A DNA stretch of 64,000 nt from Coriobacteriaceae bacterium (GTDB taxonomy: Bacteria; Actinomycetota; Coriobacteriia; Coriobacteriales; Coriobacteriaceae): contig DAJPGB010000001.1 of assembly GCA_025992855.1 (NCBI GenBank), positions 372,001 to 436,000 of the forward strand. Direction: 5' to 3'. Below the pieces are notes generated by a model that saw nothing but the letters and a program-made list of their open reading frames with translations, was not told the origin of the DNA and did no database searches. Of the stretch, positions 45,444-53,927 are shown piece after piece; the stretch's first letter is position 1; every line of letters begins with the position of its first letter. The translations under genes and the position numbers were made by a program.

Positions 45444-45481
45444 GAGGCCCTGACTGGTAAAAATCATCAGACCCCTTATAT

Positions 45482-45517
45482 CGGCGGTCGGCGCACTGCG
45501 CGCCGACCGCTTTTTTG
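45482..45517 (+). terminator. Terminator after gyrA
   Basis: GCGGTCGGCGC-ACTGC-GCGCCGACCGC followed by TTTTTT. Confidence 0.9.
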
Positions 45518-45533
45518 ACAAGCTTGGAACCCC

Positions 45534-45669
45534 GTGTCAGACGGCTGGGCGAGATGGGTTAGGTTTGTCGCGAGTTCCGCACGCAAAGAAGGCCACTTAA
45601 TGTGGCCTTCGTCTTGCGCAGGACTGCCCGAGCAGCAAACCTAACCCATCTCGCCCAGCCGTCTGACAC
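45534..45669. repeat. Long palindrome with perfect 34-bp arms and inner hairpin
   Basis: Left arm 45534-45567 (starts GTGTCAGACGGCTGGGCGAG) and right arm 45636-45669 are exact reverse complements over 34 bp. The 68-bp middle carries its own hairpin, GAAGGCCAC-TTAAT-GTGGCCTTC (45588-45610). Situated between the gyrA terminator and the tRNA promoter. No coding potential. Confidence 0.9.
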
Positions 45670-45696
45670 ACCCTCCAAAGATTTTCAAAAAAGTTG

Positions 45697-45726
45697 TTGA
45701 CGCGCGCGTAACGACTCGTCTAATAT
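45697..45726 (+). promoter_or_regulatory. Promoter of the tRNA-Ile/Ala/Ile cluster
   Basis: TTGACG, an 18-bp spacer, then TAATAT, ending about 15 bp before the first tRNA-Ile. This is the best sigma-70-like match seen in the window. Confidence 0.7.
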
Positions 45727-45740
45727 ATCCCTTGCGCGAT

Positions 45741-45817
45741 GGACCTGTAGCTCAGTTGGTTAGAGCGTCCGGCTGATAACCGGGAGGTCACAAGTTCGAA
45801 TCTTGTCAGGTCCACCA
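45741..45817 (+). tRNA. tRNA-Ile (anticodon GAT), copy 1
   Basis: 77 nt: acceptor GGACCTG/CAGGTCC, anticodon loop CTGATAA, T-arm CAAGTTCGAATCTTG, encoded CCA. Identical to the copy at 45965-46041. Confidence 0.97.
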
Positions 45818-45828
45818 CTTTCTTTCGC

Positions 45829-45873
45829 AATAAACACCCCAGCGAGAGCCGAGTCGCCGCTGGGGTGTTTATT
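45829..45873. repeat. Hairpin between tRNA-Ile and tRNA-Ala
   Basis: AATAAACACCCCAGCG and CGCTGGGGTGTTTATT are perfect 16-bp arms around a 13-nt loop. The end of the right arm supplies T's, so it could terminate partly or act as a processing site between the two tRNAs. Confidence 0.7.
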
Positions 45874-45884
45874 ACTGTCTCCGT

Positions 45885-45960
45885 GGGGGTTTAGCTCAGC
45901 TGGGAGAGCGCGGGCTTTGCAAGCCTGAGGTCAGGGGTTCGATCCCCCTAACCTCCACCA
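45885..45960 (+). tRNA. tRNA-Ala (anticodon TGC)
   Basis: 76 nt: acceptor GGGGGTT/AACCTCC with one G-T pair, anticodon loop TTTGCAA (TGC), T-arm AGGGGTTCGATCCCCCT, encoded CCA. Only 4 bp separate it from the next tRNA. Confidence 0.97.
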
Positions 45961-45964
45961 TGAT

Positions 45965-46041
45965 GGACCTGTAGCTCAGTTGGTTAGAGCGTCCGGCTGA
46001 TAACCGGGAGGTCACAAGTTCGAATCTTGTCAGGTCCACCA
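45965..46041 (+). tRNA. tRNA-Ile (anticodon GAT), copy 2
   Basis: Base-for-base identical to copy 1 over 77 nt, with GAT immediately upstream in both. The Ile-Ala-Ile arrangement suggests a recent local duplication. Confidence 0.97.
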
Positions 46042-46049
46042 TCAAAACT

Positions 46050-46087
46050 GTGAAGAGCCCTGGGGCGTTGCCTCGGGGCTTTTTTCT
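46050..46087 (+). terminator. Terminator after the tRNA cluster
   Basis: AGCCCTGGGGCGTTGCCTCG and GGGCTTTTTT form an interrupted stem with a T-run. Confidence 0.8.
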
Positions 46088-46225
46088 TACCTACTGAAAG
46101 TAGTCAAAAAAGCCCCGTCCCAAATTAACTACTTTGATTTTGTGTGCTGTGCGAAAGATTGGGTAGTATAGCTATTCAATGCGGCGGGCTGCCGCGTGTT
46201 AACCGCTACGTACCGGAGGTGTTCC

Positions 46226-46726
46226 ATGGTTCGCGTTGACATAGAGACCATCGTCATGGCCGCCGGTCCCGTGCCATCGCTTATCGTACTTCGTGAGCGC
46301 AGCAGCAAATCGGACTCGCCCGCGCCGCTGCGTTCCCTTTCCATTCAGACTGGTTCGTTTGAAGCTGCTGCCATCAGCCGCGGCATCGATAGCGGCCGCG
46401 CCGAGCGCCCGATTACCCATGACCTGCTGCTCGATACCGTTGACGCCCTGGGCGCCAAGCTCGAGCGCATCGAGATCGTTCGCGCCGAGCCGCCGGTGTT
46501 CTACGCGACGATCGTCGTACTGGCCGATGGCGAGGAGCGCAAGATCGACGCCCGCCCCAGTGATGCCATTGCCCTTGCCGTGCGCAGCAATGCCCCCATG
46601 TTTGTGGAGGACGACATCATGAATCGCCTGGGCACTGTTTCCACCCACGCCGAGGATGTCGACGACGAGCAGGAGTTCGAGAAGTTCGACGAGTTCGTCC
46701 ATACGCTCTCCCCCGATGATTTCTAA
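46226..46726 (+). CDS. Bifunctional nuclease (BFN/DUF151) domain protein
   Basis: 166 residues. The central block AAAISRGIDSGRAERPITHDLLLDTVDALGAKLERIEIV followed by FYATIVVLADGEERKIDARPSDAIALAVRSNAPMFVEDDIM is the characteristic BFN core, including DARPSDAIALAVR. Family members are reported with DNase and RNase activity in plants; bacterial roles are little known. The C terminus is acidic. GGAGGTGTTCC precedes the ATG at 46226, overriding an ATG 10 codons upstream. First of three closely spaced genes. Confidence 0.92.
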   Translation: MVRVDIETIVMAAGPVPSLIVLRERSSKSDSPAPLRSLSIQTGSFEAAAISRGIDSGRAERPITHDLLLDTVDALGAKLERIEIVRAEPPVFYATIVVLADGEERKIDARPSDAIALAVRSNAPMFVEDDIMNRLGTVSTHAEDVDDEQEFEKFDEFVHTLSPDDF

Positions 46727-46756
46727 ATGTCTGGCACGCGAGCGGAGAGGTCGCTG

Positions 46757-47113
46757 ATGGGTACCCGCGTATCGGCTGAGGCGGCGGCCATTGCGCGCGA
46801 GGCCCAGATGCGCTCGGAGGCTTCTGAGGCGGCTCGCATTGCCTATGTGACGCAGGCCCGCACGCTTCGCGAGCGCCGCGGCTCGTTTATCAAGATGGTT
46901 GTCGTCTCCGCCCTTGTCGCGGCAATCTGCTCGCGCCTTCGTGGTACAGTTGGTGCGCTTGGGTTTTCGATTTCAACAGGCTTGGTAATCTGGGGTGTGG
47001 TCGATGCGGTCATGCTGACCAACCAGATCAAGGTACTCGACAAGCGCGCGATGGATATGATGCGCGCCCGCGACACTGCCGCCAAGATCGCTGCCGAGGC
47101 ACAGGAACTGTAA
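46757..47113 (+). CDS. Unknown two-TM protein
   Basis: 118 residues with no family recognised. The first 50 residues are helical, rich in Ala, Arg and Glu. Two hydrophobic segments (about 47-62 and 67-85) follow, then a charged helical tail (KVLDKRAMDMMRARDTAAKIAAEAQEL). An ATG at 46727 directly after the previous stop is in frame, but GGAGAGG lies 6 nt before the ATG at 46757. Likely in one transcript with the BFN gene. Confidence 0.65.
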   Translation: MGTRVSAEAAAIAREAQMRSEASEAARIAYVTQARTLRERRGSFIKMVVVSALVAAICSRLRGTVGALGFSISTGLVIWGVVDAVMLTNQIKVLDKRAMDMMRARDTAAKIAAEAQEL

Positions 47114-47143
47114 CGACGCCAGACTCGATGGGAAGGTCTAAAG

Positions 47144-47593
47144 ATGGCACAGGATATGCAGGACGCCGGTAACGTCTCCGCCGAGCTCGACGCCATGGTG
47201 TGCGATCTGATCGGCGCGTTCTTGGACGACCTTGCCGCCGGCGAGAATCCGGGCGTAGTTGTGGCGATCGAGGACGCTGCTTCCAACCGATATCTGGCGG
47301 CGCTCGACGAAGATGGCGAGGAGGCATGCCTCGAGGCTGCCACCAACTTTATCTCCGAGCACAAGATGGGTCTTAAGGACGAGGGGCTGGGCCGCATCGC
47401 CCGCTATGCCATCGGCTACACCGGTTGTGTCGAAATTGACGGCGGCTATCACGACGCCCTGCTCGTGAGCTTCTTCGAAACCACGCTCGAGAGCGGTTTT
47501 TCGGCATACGTGCTGTATGAGGGCATGGGTGCCGGCGATGGTTTTATGTGGAGCGACCCTGAACCTGCAGGTGAGGAAACCCCTCTCATCTAA
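47144..47593 (+). CDS. Unknown acidic cytosolic protein
   Basis: 149 residues, acidic, no TM or signal. A conserved-looking segment is GRIARYAIGYTGCVEIDGGYHDALLVSFFETTLESGFSAYVLYEG. No family is recognised. GGAAGGTCTAAAG gives a fair ribosome binding site. Third gene of the unit; the gap to typA is about 117 bp. Confidence 0.7.
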   Translation: MAQDMQDAGNVSAELDAMVCDLIGAFLDDLAAGENPGVVVAIEDAASNRYLAALDEDGEEACLEAATNFISEHKMGLKDEGLGRIARYAIGYTGCVEIDGGYHDALLVSFFETTLESGFSAYVLYEGMGAGDGFMWSDPEPAGEETPLI

Positions 47594-47710
47594 AATCGCT
47601 AAAATAAACGAGTTTTCGGTAAAAGGCTCAATATTCCCGCTGAGCGTTGTGTCGCTGGGCGGGCCGCATACGCGTGCCGTTTGTATATGGATAGAAGATA
47701 GGGGAACTAC

Positions 47711-49549
<1,839 letters not shown>

Positions 49550-49576
49550 GCGCTGGGGCTTATAACCGCCAATAAG

Positions 49577-49611
49577 AAAGGGCGTCGACCGCGATGGTCG
49601 GCGCCCTTTTT
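49577..49611 (+). terminator. Terminator after typA
   Basis: AAGGGCGTCGACC-GCGAT-GGTCGGCGCCCTTTTT. Confidence 0.88.
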
Positions 49612-49668
49612 GGTGCAAGGGGGACGGGTCCGTTTGCACCACCACAAAGGTGCCTGTCCCCTTTGTGG
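49612..49668. repeat. REP-like double hairpin with GGGGAC...GTCCCC ends
   Basis: Two adjacent stems: GGTGCAA...TTGCACC (49612-49640) and CCACAAAGG...CCTTTGTGG (49642-49668). In addition CAAGGGGGACGGG on the left is an imperfect reverse complement of CCTGTCCCCTTTG on the right, so the whole can fold as one long stem. GGGGAC-type ends resemble REP elements mobilised by RAYT transposases in other bacteria (established type; membership here is inference). Confidence 0.7.
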
Positions 49669-49678
49669 CAGTTGGCGG

Positions 49679-50824
49679 CTAAGCGGTGGGGAGTTCCGGC
49701 GTATTAGCCGGCTGTTGCGATTTGAGGTGGGCGTTGCGCCAGATGATCTGGATAACGTAGCCGAGCGTGAAGACAAAGGCCACGCCGCTGATGAAATCGC
49801 CTACGAGGGGGATTGCCGTAAGCGCGCCTGCGATTACGCCACCAACGGCTGCCATGGCGTAGCGGTTCTGGCTGTGTCCGACCATGCGCGCGATCGCGCA
49901 CCCTGCAAAGGCACTCGACACCAGCGCGATGCCAATAACACCGCACATGAGGGCTCCGGCAAGCGACAGACCAGCGATAGAGATAATTAGCAGTAGGACG
50001 GCGGGGACGATAGCAATCGTGCCCAGAAGACCGCTCACCCACAGGGGCATGGGGCGCTGGTGGAGCATGCCGGCGGCGCCGGCGGTAGCGCGCGGAAAGA
50101 CGAGCTCGAGCAGCAGAGCGACAAAGCAGGTCGAGAGGGCCGCGGCGACGATACCGCCGATGACATCGTTGGCGGTGGAAGTATCTTCGTTTTCGGTGCG
50201 GTCGATCTTGAGCGCGCCGACCTCGGCTCCCGCGGCGCGCTCGGGGTCCTCGGAGACGTGCGCGTTCACGGTGCCGGTGATGTGGGCGTTCTTGCCCAGG
50301 ATGAGCTTGTCGGCCCAAACCTCGACATCGCCCTCGACGGTGCCATCGATGGTCACCGTGTCGCCCGCGAGCGCTGCCGACTTGGTAGAGCCGCGCAGGG
50401 CAACCGTCTCGCCTATCGCATAGAAGCAGTTGGCGGTGCTGTCGGAATTGAGTACGACATGCTGACCGACGACCGTGACGCTGCCATCAACCGTAGTCTT
50501 GGCAATGTCGATGGTGCGCGCCGCAAGACGAACGGCGCCGCCCACCGTGCAGCCGCGGATCGAGAGGGTATCGCCCGCAGCGATGATATCGCGGTCGATG
50601 GAGGTGTCGTCCAGGTTGAGGCTCTGACCTGCCCAGTACAGGTCACCTTCGACGCCGGACGGAGTGGCGTCATTGTCGGTCGCAAGTACGTTGCCTGCGG
50701 TGTCCGTGCCGGCAAGAGCCGTAGCGGGAAGTGCGGTGAGCGCCAGAGCGATGAGCGCGAATAGGATGGTGATGCGGCCCCACGCTTTACGGCGTTGGGT
50801 CGACGGGAATTGATTGTGGGGCAT
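49679..50824 (-). CDS. Bactofilin-like beta-solenoid fused to a multi-TM domain
   Basis: 382 residues. An N-terminal signal or TM (ITILFALIALALTALPATALA) precedes about 150 residues of short repeated strands (SLNLDDTSIDRDIIAAGDTLSIRGCTVGGAVRLAARTIDIAKTTVDGSVTV...), a polymer-forming/bactofilin-like right-handed solenoid. Four or five hydrophobic helices then follow from about residue 225 to 375. Because of the signal the solenoid is probably extracytosolic, unlike cytosolic bactofilins. AAGGA 6 nt before the ATG at 50824 sets the start. Confidence 0.75.
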   Translation of the reverse strand: MPHNQFPSTQRRKAWGRITILFALIALALTALPATALAGTDTAGNVLATDNDATPSGVEGDLYWAGQSLNLDDTSIDRDIIAAGDTLSIRGCTVGGAVRLAARTIDIAKTTVDGSVTVVGQHVVLNSDSTANCFYAIGETVALRGSTKSAALAGDTVTIDGTVEGDVEVWADKLILGKNAHITGTVNAHVSEDPERAAGAEVGALKIDRTENEDTSTANDVIGGIVAAALSTCFVALLLELVFPRATAGAAGMLHQRPMPLWVSGLLGTIAIVPAVLLLIISIAGLSLAGALMCGVIGIALVSSAFAGCAIARMVGHSQNRYAMAAVGGVIAGALTAIPLVGDFISGVAFVFTLGYVIQIIWRNAHLKSQQPANTPELPTA

Positions 50825-50930
50825 AGTGAATCCTTCGTCAGATGCTCGATATGCACCTAACAGGGTACCCAACGCGTGGGCGCTCTAAAAGAACCTCTCG
50901 GTTGCATTTCGAAGGATGAGCCCGCGCAAT

Positions 50931-51665
50931 CTACTTTTTGTGGTGCAAAAAGCGCGCGATGTCCTCTTCGGTGGGGCTTTTGATGTCAAAACGCAGCGAC
51001 AGCCAGCGCAGCCCCATGGTTACCGCAACGCATACGATCAACGCGGTGATGTTGCTGACGACGCCGCTCATGACAAGGCATACATAGCTTGTCGATCCGG
51101 CGATGGCGGCGATGGCATAAAAGTTAGTGCGTTGGAAAATGCCCGGAACCACGCCCATAAAGCCGTCGCGCAACATGCCGCCGCCTACAGCGGTGAAAAA
51201 GCCCATCATGATGCACACCGCCGGCGCAAAGCCGTAGACCAGCGCCTTGTCTGCTCCAGTGGCGGCGTAGATACCGACCGATATGATGTCGAGCAGGGGA
51301 ATGAGTTTTTCGGGCCTGTCGACGATTGCCGGGAAAATATAGATGATGGCTGCCGTGGCAATGGAAAGCGGGAGTGCCATCGGCTGGTTGAGGATGTAGA
51401 CGTTGCCCACCTGCAGCGTCATGTCGCGTAAAAGACCGCCGCCCAGGCCACAGACCACGGCAAGCGCGACCGCGCCCACTAGGTCGAGCTTGTGCTCGCG
51501 TGCGACCAACACGCCTGAGATCGATGCCGCGACAACAGCGAACATCTCGAGCCAAAATGGGATAGCGACCATGGCATCCGTGGCGTGTGAGGTAACGGTC
51601 ATAGCGGCGACGACGGGCAAGATGGGGTCCTTTTTGGTTGCGGGTTTAGACAAATGCTCGTACAT
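50931..51665 (-). CDS. TRIC-type / UPF0126 membrane protein
   Basis: 244 residues with seven hydrophobic segments in two related halves, each bearing a GGGLLRD or GGGMLRD motif, the hallmark of UPF0126 (YicG) and prokaryotic TRIC cation channels. Some relatives have been linked to glycine or organic-acid transport. No clear ribosome binding site before the ATG at 51665; a downstream Met (VAAMTVT or AMVAIPF) may be the real start. Confidence 0.85.
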   Translation of the reverse strand: MYEHLSKPATKKDPILPVVAAMTVTSHATDAMVAIPFWLEMFAVVAASISGVLVAREHKLDLVGAVALAVVCGLGGGLLRDMTLQVGNVYILNQPMALPLSIATAAIIYIFPAIVDRPEKLIPLLDIISVGIYAATGADKALVYGFAPAVCIMMGFFTAVGGGMLRDGFMGVVPGIFQRTNFYAIAAIAGSTSYVCLVMSGVVSNITALIVCVAVTMGLRWLSLRFDIKSPTEEDIARFLHHKK

Positions 51666-51735
51666 AGTACATGGTTGGCCGGCGTGGTGACCCTATTGCT
51701 CGGTAAACGGTCGGGACTGGTTGGGGGCGTAGGCA

Positions 51736-51804
51736 CCAAACATGTACATCAGCCTCCAAAGATGCCGAAAAATGTCGTTTTTGGAGGGTGATGTACATGT
51801 TTGG
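51736..51804. repeat. Palindrome with 25-bp arms (24/25)
   Basis: CCAAACATGTACATCA-G-CCTCCAAA at 51736-51760 and its reverse complement with one mismatch at 51780-51804, separated by 19 nt. The inner arm itself contains ATGTACAT. Located upstream of the TRIC gene on the minus strand. Confidence 0.85.
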
Positions 51805-51837
51805 GATGTTGGGTCGGGATTGAACTTGATGGGGGTG

Positions 51838-51982
51838 TGGGCTGAAGAGGAGGGATGTCCAAATCTTGAGCTTTGCTCAAAATTTATCCGGTCGGCTTAC
51901 GCCGACCGCGCTGCGCTAAAAACGCGCCACGGGCGCGTTTTATTTACGCTCCGCGCCCTGGCGGGTTCGAATCCCTCCTCCT
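51838..51982 (-). repeat. tRNA-Ser-derived hairpin unit with inverted T-arm copy
   Basis: Starts with a decayed copy of the tRNA-Ser 3' end (51838-51856, ending GAGGAGGGAT), then GTCC. Hairpins GAGC-TTT-GCTC, GGTCGGC-TTAC-GCCGACC and AAACGCGCCACGGGCGCGTTT follow, then TTTACGCTCCGCGCCCTGGC. It ends with GGGTTCGAATCCCTCCTCCT at 51963-51982, an exact 20-bp inverted copy of the tRNA-Ser(CGA) T-arm and acceptor strand (52051-52070). The order is the same as at tRNA-Gly. Confidence 0.8.
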
Positions 51983-52001
51983 GCGCGTTATTGAAATGTG
52001 C

Positions 52002-52034
52002 TCAAAAAGAAAAAAGCCCCATTGCTGGGGCTTA
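52002..52034 (-). terminator. Terminator after tRNA-Ser(CGA)
   Basis: Minus strand AAGCCCCAGCAATGGGGCTT followed by TTTTCTTTTT. Confidence 0.85.
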
Positions 52035-52044
52035 TACCATCTAA

Positions 52045-52135
52045 TGGCGGAGGAGGAGGGATTCGAACCCTCGTGACCTTATACAGGCCAAACGGTTTTC
52101 GAGACCGCCGCATTCAACCACTCTGCCACCCCTCC
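52045..52135 (-). tRNA. tRNA-Ser (anticodon CGA)
   Basis: 91 nt with the long variable arm of class II tRNAs. Acceptor GGAGGGG/CTCCTCC, anticodon loop CTCGAAA (CGA), T-arm GAGGGTTCGAATCCCTC, encoded CCA. Confidence 0.96.
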
Positions 52136-52149
52136 GCGTGGGGTAAAAA

Positions 52150-52176
52150 CAAAGCAGGCTCGAAGGCCTGCTTTGG
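52150..52176 (-). terminator. Hairpin after tRNA-Ser(GGA)
   Basis: AAAGCAGGC-CTTCGA-GCCTGCTTT stem followed by GTTTTTA on the minus strand, between the two tRNA-Ser genes. Confidence 0.75.
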
Positions 52177-52183
52177 AATTAAC

Positions 52184-52274
52184 TGGCGGAGAGTCAGGGA
52201 TTTGAACCCTGGAGACGCTTTTGACGCCTACACGATTTCCAATCGTGCTCCTTCGGCCACTCGGACAACTCTCC
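52184..52274 (-). tRNA. tRNA-Ser (anticodon GGA)
   Basis: 91 nt class II tRNA. Acceptor GGAGAGT/ACTCTCC, anticodon loop TTGGAAA (GGA), long variable arm, T-arm CAGGGTTCAAATCCCTG, encoded CCA. No T-arm-derived repeats follow this copy. Confidence 0.96.
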
Positions 52275-52778
52275 GTTAAATGCGAAAGTCAGTATACACG
52301 AGGAATCGCAAAGTGCAAACAGAAAAGTTGGCATTTTTTAAAACGCTTGGCCGCGCTTGGTGTTGCAACGGAGTTTGAGGTGCCAAAAAACGGCATCCGA
52401 CCAGCGTGGTTGATCAACTCAATTGTTCAAAAGGGGTATTTATAAGCGATTTGGCAATGAATTTAAAAATCTTTGGGTGGTGCTGTGGGCCACTGGTATG
52501 CATTTTGCGACCACAACCATGCGCCCGTTGACCTGCGACTTGGCTCAGCTTGTCCTCACGGCACCGTATCTTGTCCACAGATCCGTCAAGCTTTTGGTCA
52601 GCATTTGGTTGGAATGCGCATGAAACGTCGTGCGAGTATGGGCATATGTGGAGGTCATGAGGTTGTAGCTGCATATTCTTGCGGCCTGGGAGGTTGAAAG
52701 ATATTATTACCAAGTCTTTTCCTGCTTCAGGCGCACCTTCACGACCTGAAGCCACATTTGCCCAGAGGAGGTGACAAT
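52275..52778 (+). promoter_or_regulatory. Upstream region of the rpsF operon
   Basis: About 500 bp between tRNA-Ser and rpsF. No gene is convincing. The AT-richer stretch around 52415-52480 probably holds the promoter, but no clear -35/-10 pair was chosen. Close to rpsF a hairpin GCTTCAGG-N13-CCTGAAGC (52724-52752) sits 18 bp before the AGGAGG. S6-S18 autoregulation acts through leader stems in many bacteria, but this stem was not matched to that consensus. Confidence 0.4.
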
Positions 52779-53072
52779 ATGAAGGCTTATGAACTGCTGT
52801 TCTTTGTTGACCCGTCGCTCGACCCCGAGACTCGTCTCGCTGTTATGAAGCGTATCGATACCACGATCGCTGAGGGCGCTGGCAAGGTCGACTCCGTTGA
52901 CGAGTGGGGCAAGCGCAAGCTCGCCTACGAGATCAACGACCTCACCGATGGTGACTACACCCTCATCAACTTCCACGCAGATCCTACCCAGATCGCCGAG
53001 CTTGATCGCGTCCTGCGCATCACCGACGCTGTGGTCCGCCACATGATCGTCCGTCGCGACGACCAGGAGTAA
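52779..53072 (+). CDS. rpsF: 30S ribosomal protein S6
   Basis: 97 residues beginning KAYELLFFVDPSLD, with GKRKLAYEIND and the VLRITDAVVRHMIVR helix. AGGAGGTGACAATATG sets the start seven codons after an earlier in-frame ATG. First gene of rpsF-ssb-rpsR-rplI. Confidence 0.97.
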   Translation: MKAYELLFFVDPSLDPETRLAVMKRIDTTIAEGAGKVDSVDEWGKRKLAYEINDLTDGDYTLINFHADPTQIAELDRVLRITDAVVRHMIVRRDDQE

Positions 53073-53120
53073 GACTGTCGTTTTGGACTGGGCTTGTGCC
53101 CCAAGAGGAAGTAGTGAGTT

Positions 53121-53573
53121 ATGAGCATCAATCGAGTGAACATCACCGGTAACCTCACCCGCGATCCCGAGCTGCGCGCCACCGCCGGCGGAACCCAGGT
53201 TCTGTCCTTTGGCGTCGCCGTGAACGATCGTCGCCGCAACGCGCAGACTGGCGAGTGGGAGGACTATCCCAACTTTGTCGACTGCACCATGTTCGGCACC
53301 CGCGCCGAGGCCGTGAGCCGTTTCCTGGCAAAGGGAAACAAGGTCGCGATCGAGGGCAAGCTGCGCTACAGCTCTTGGGAGCGCGACGGCCAGCGCCGGA
53401 GCAAGCTTGAGGTCATCGTCGATGAGATCGAGTTTATGAGCTCCCGTGGTGGCCAGGGTGGCTACGACCAGGGCGGTTACGCCCCCGCAGCTCCCGCGCC
53501 CGCAGCACGTCCTGCCGCACCGGTGGCCACGCCGCCCGCGGTCGACGTCTACGATGAGGACATCCCGTTCTAA
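53121..53573 (+). CDS. ssb: Single-stranded DNA-binding protein
   Basis: 150 residues. OB fold about 1-105 (INRVNITGNLTRDPELRATAGG, FVDCTMFGTRAEAVSRFLAKG), then a Gly/Pro/Ala-rich linker and the acidic tip YDEDIPF that recruits repair and replication proteins. In the standard S6-SSB-S18 order. Confidence 0.97.
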   Translation: MSINRVNITGNLTRDPELRATAGGTQVLSFGVAVNDRRRNAQTGEWEDYPNFVDCTMFGTRAEAVSRFLAKGNKVAIEGKLRYSSWERDGQRRSKLEVIVDEIEFMSSRGGQGGYDQGGYAPAAPAPAARPAAPVATPPAVDVYDEDIPF

Positions 53574-53645
53574 GGGTTGTTCACCTATTTTTGAGTGAGA
53601 GGCGGCTTCGGTTCGCCGAAGTTGCCAAACGAAAGGTATTTTGAC

Positions 53646-53912
53646 ATGGCTAATGATTTTTCTGCACGTCAGCCGCGTCGTAAGTACTGCCAGTTCTGCA
53701 AGGAGAACACTGAGTTCATCGACTATAAGGACACTCAGCTTCTCCGTAAGTACATGACCGACCGTGGCAAGATCAAGCCCCGTCGCGTCACTGGCGCTTG
53801 CACGCAGCATCAGCATGACATCGCCAACGCCATCAAGCGCGCCCGCGAGATGGCTCTCCTGCCGTACACCGTCCCCGTGGTTTCCTCTCGTGGCAACCGC
53901 GACCGCGGCTAA
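53646..53912 (+). CDS. rpsR: 30S ribosomal protein S18
   Basis: 88 residues with the basic core KYCQFCKENTEFIDYKDTQLLRKYM and RRVTGACTQHQHDIANAIKRAREMALLPY. AAAGG lies 9 nt before the ATG at 53646. The C-form cysteines of the zinc-type S18 (CQFC) are present. Confidence 0.97.
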   Translation: MANDFSARQPRRKYCQFCKENTEFIDYKDTQLLRKYMTDRGKIKPRRVTGACTQHQHDIANAIKRAREMALLPYTVPVVSSRGNRDRG

Positions 53913-53927
53913 GAAGGGAGACGCATC

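Noticed and set aside
52414..52755. Minus-strand 113-residue frame upstream of rpsF
   Set aside because: No ribosome binding site, no family, and it runs through the probable promoter and leader of the rpsF operon.
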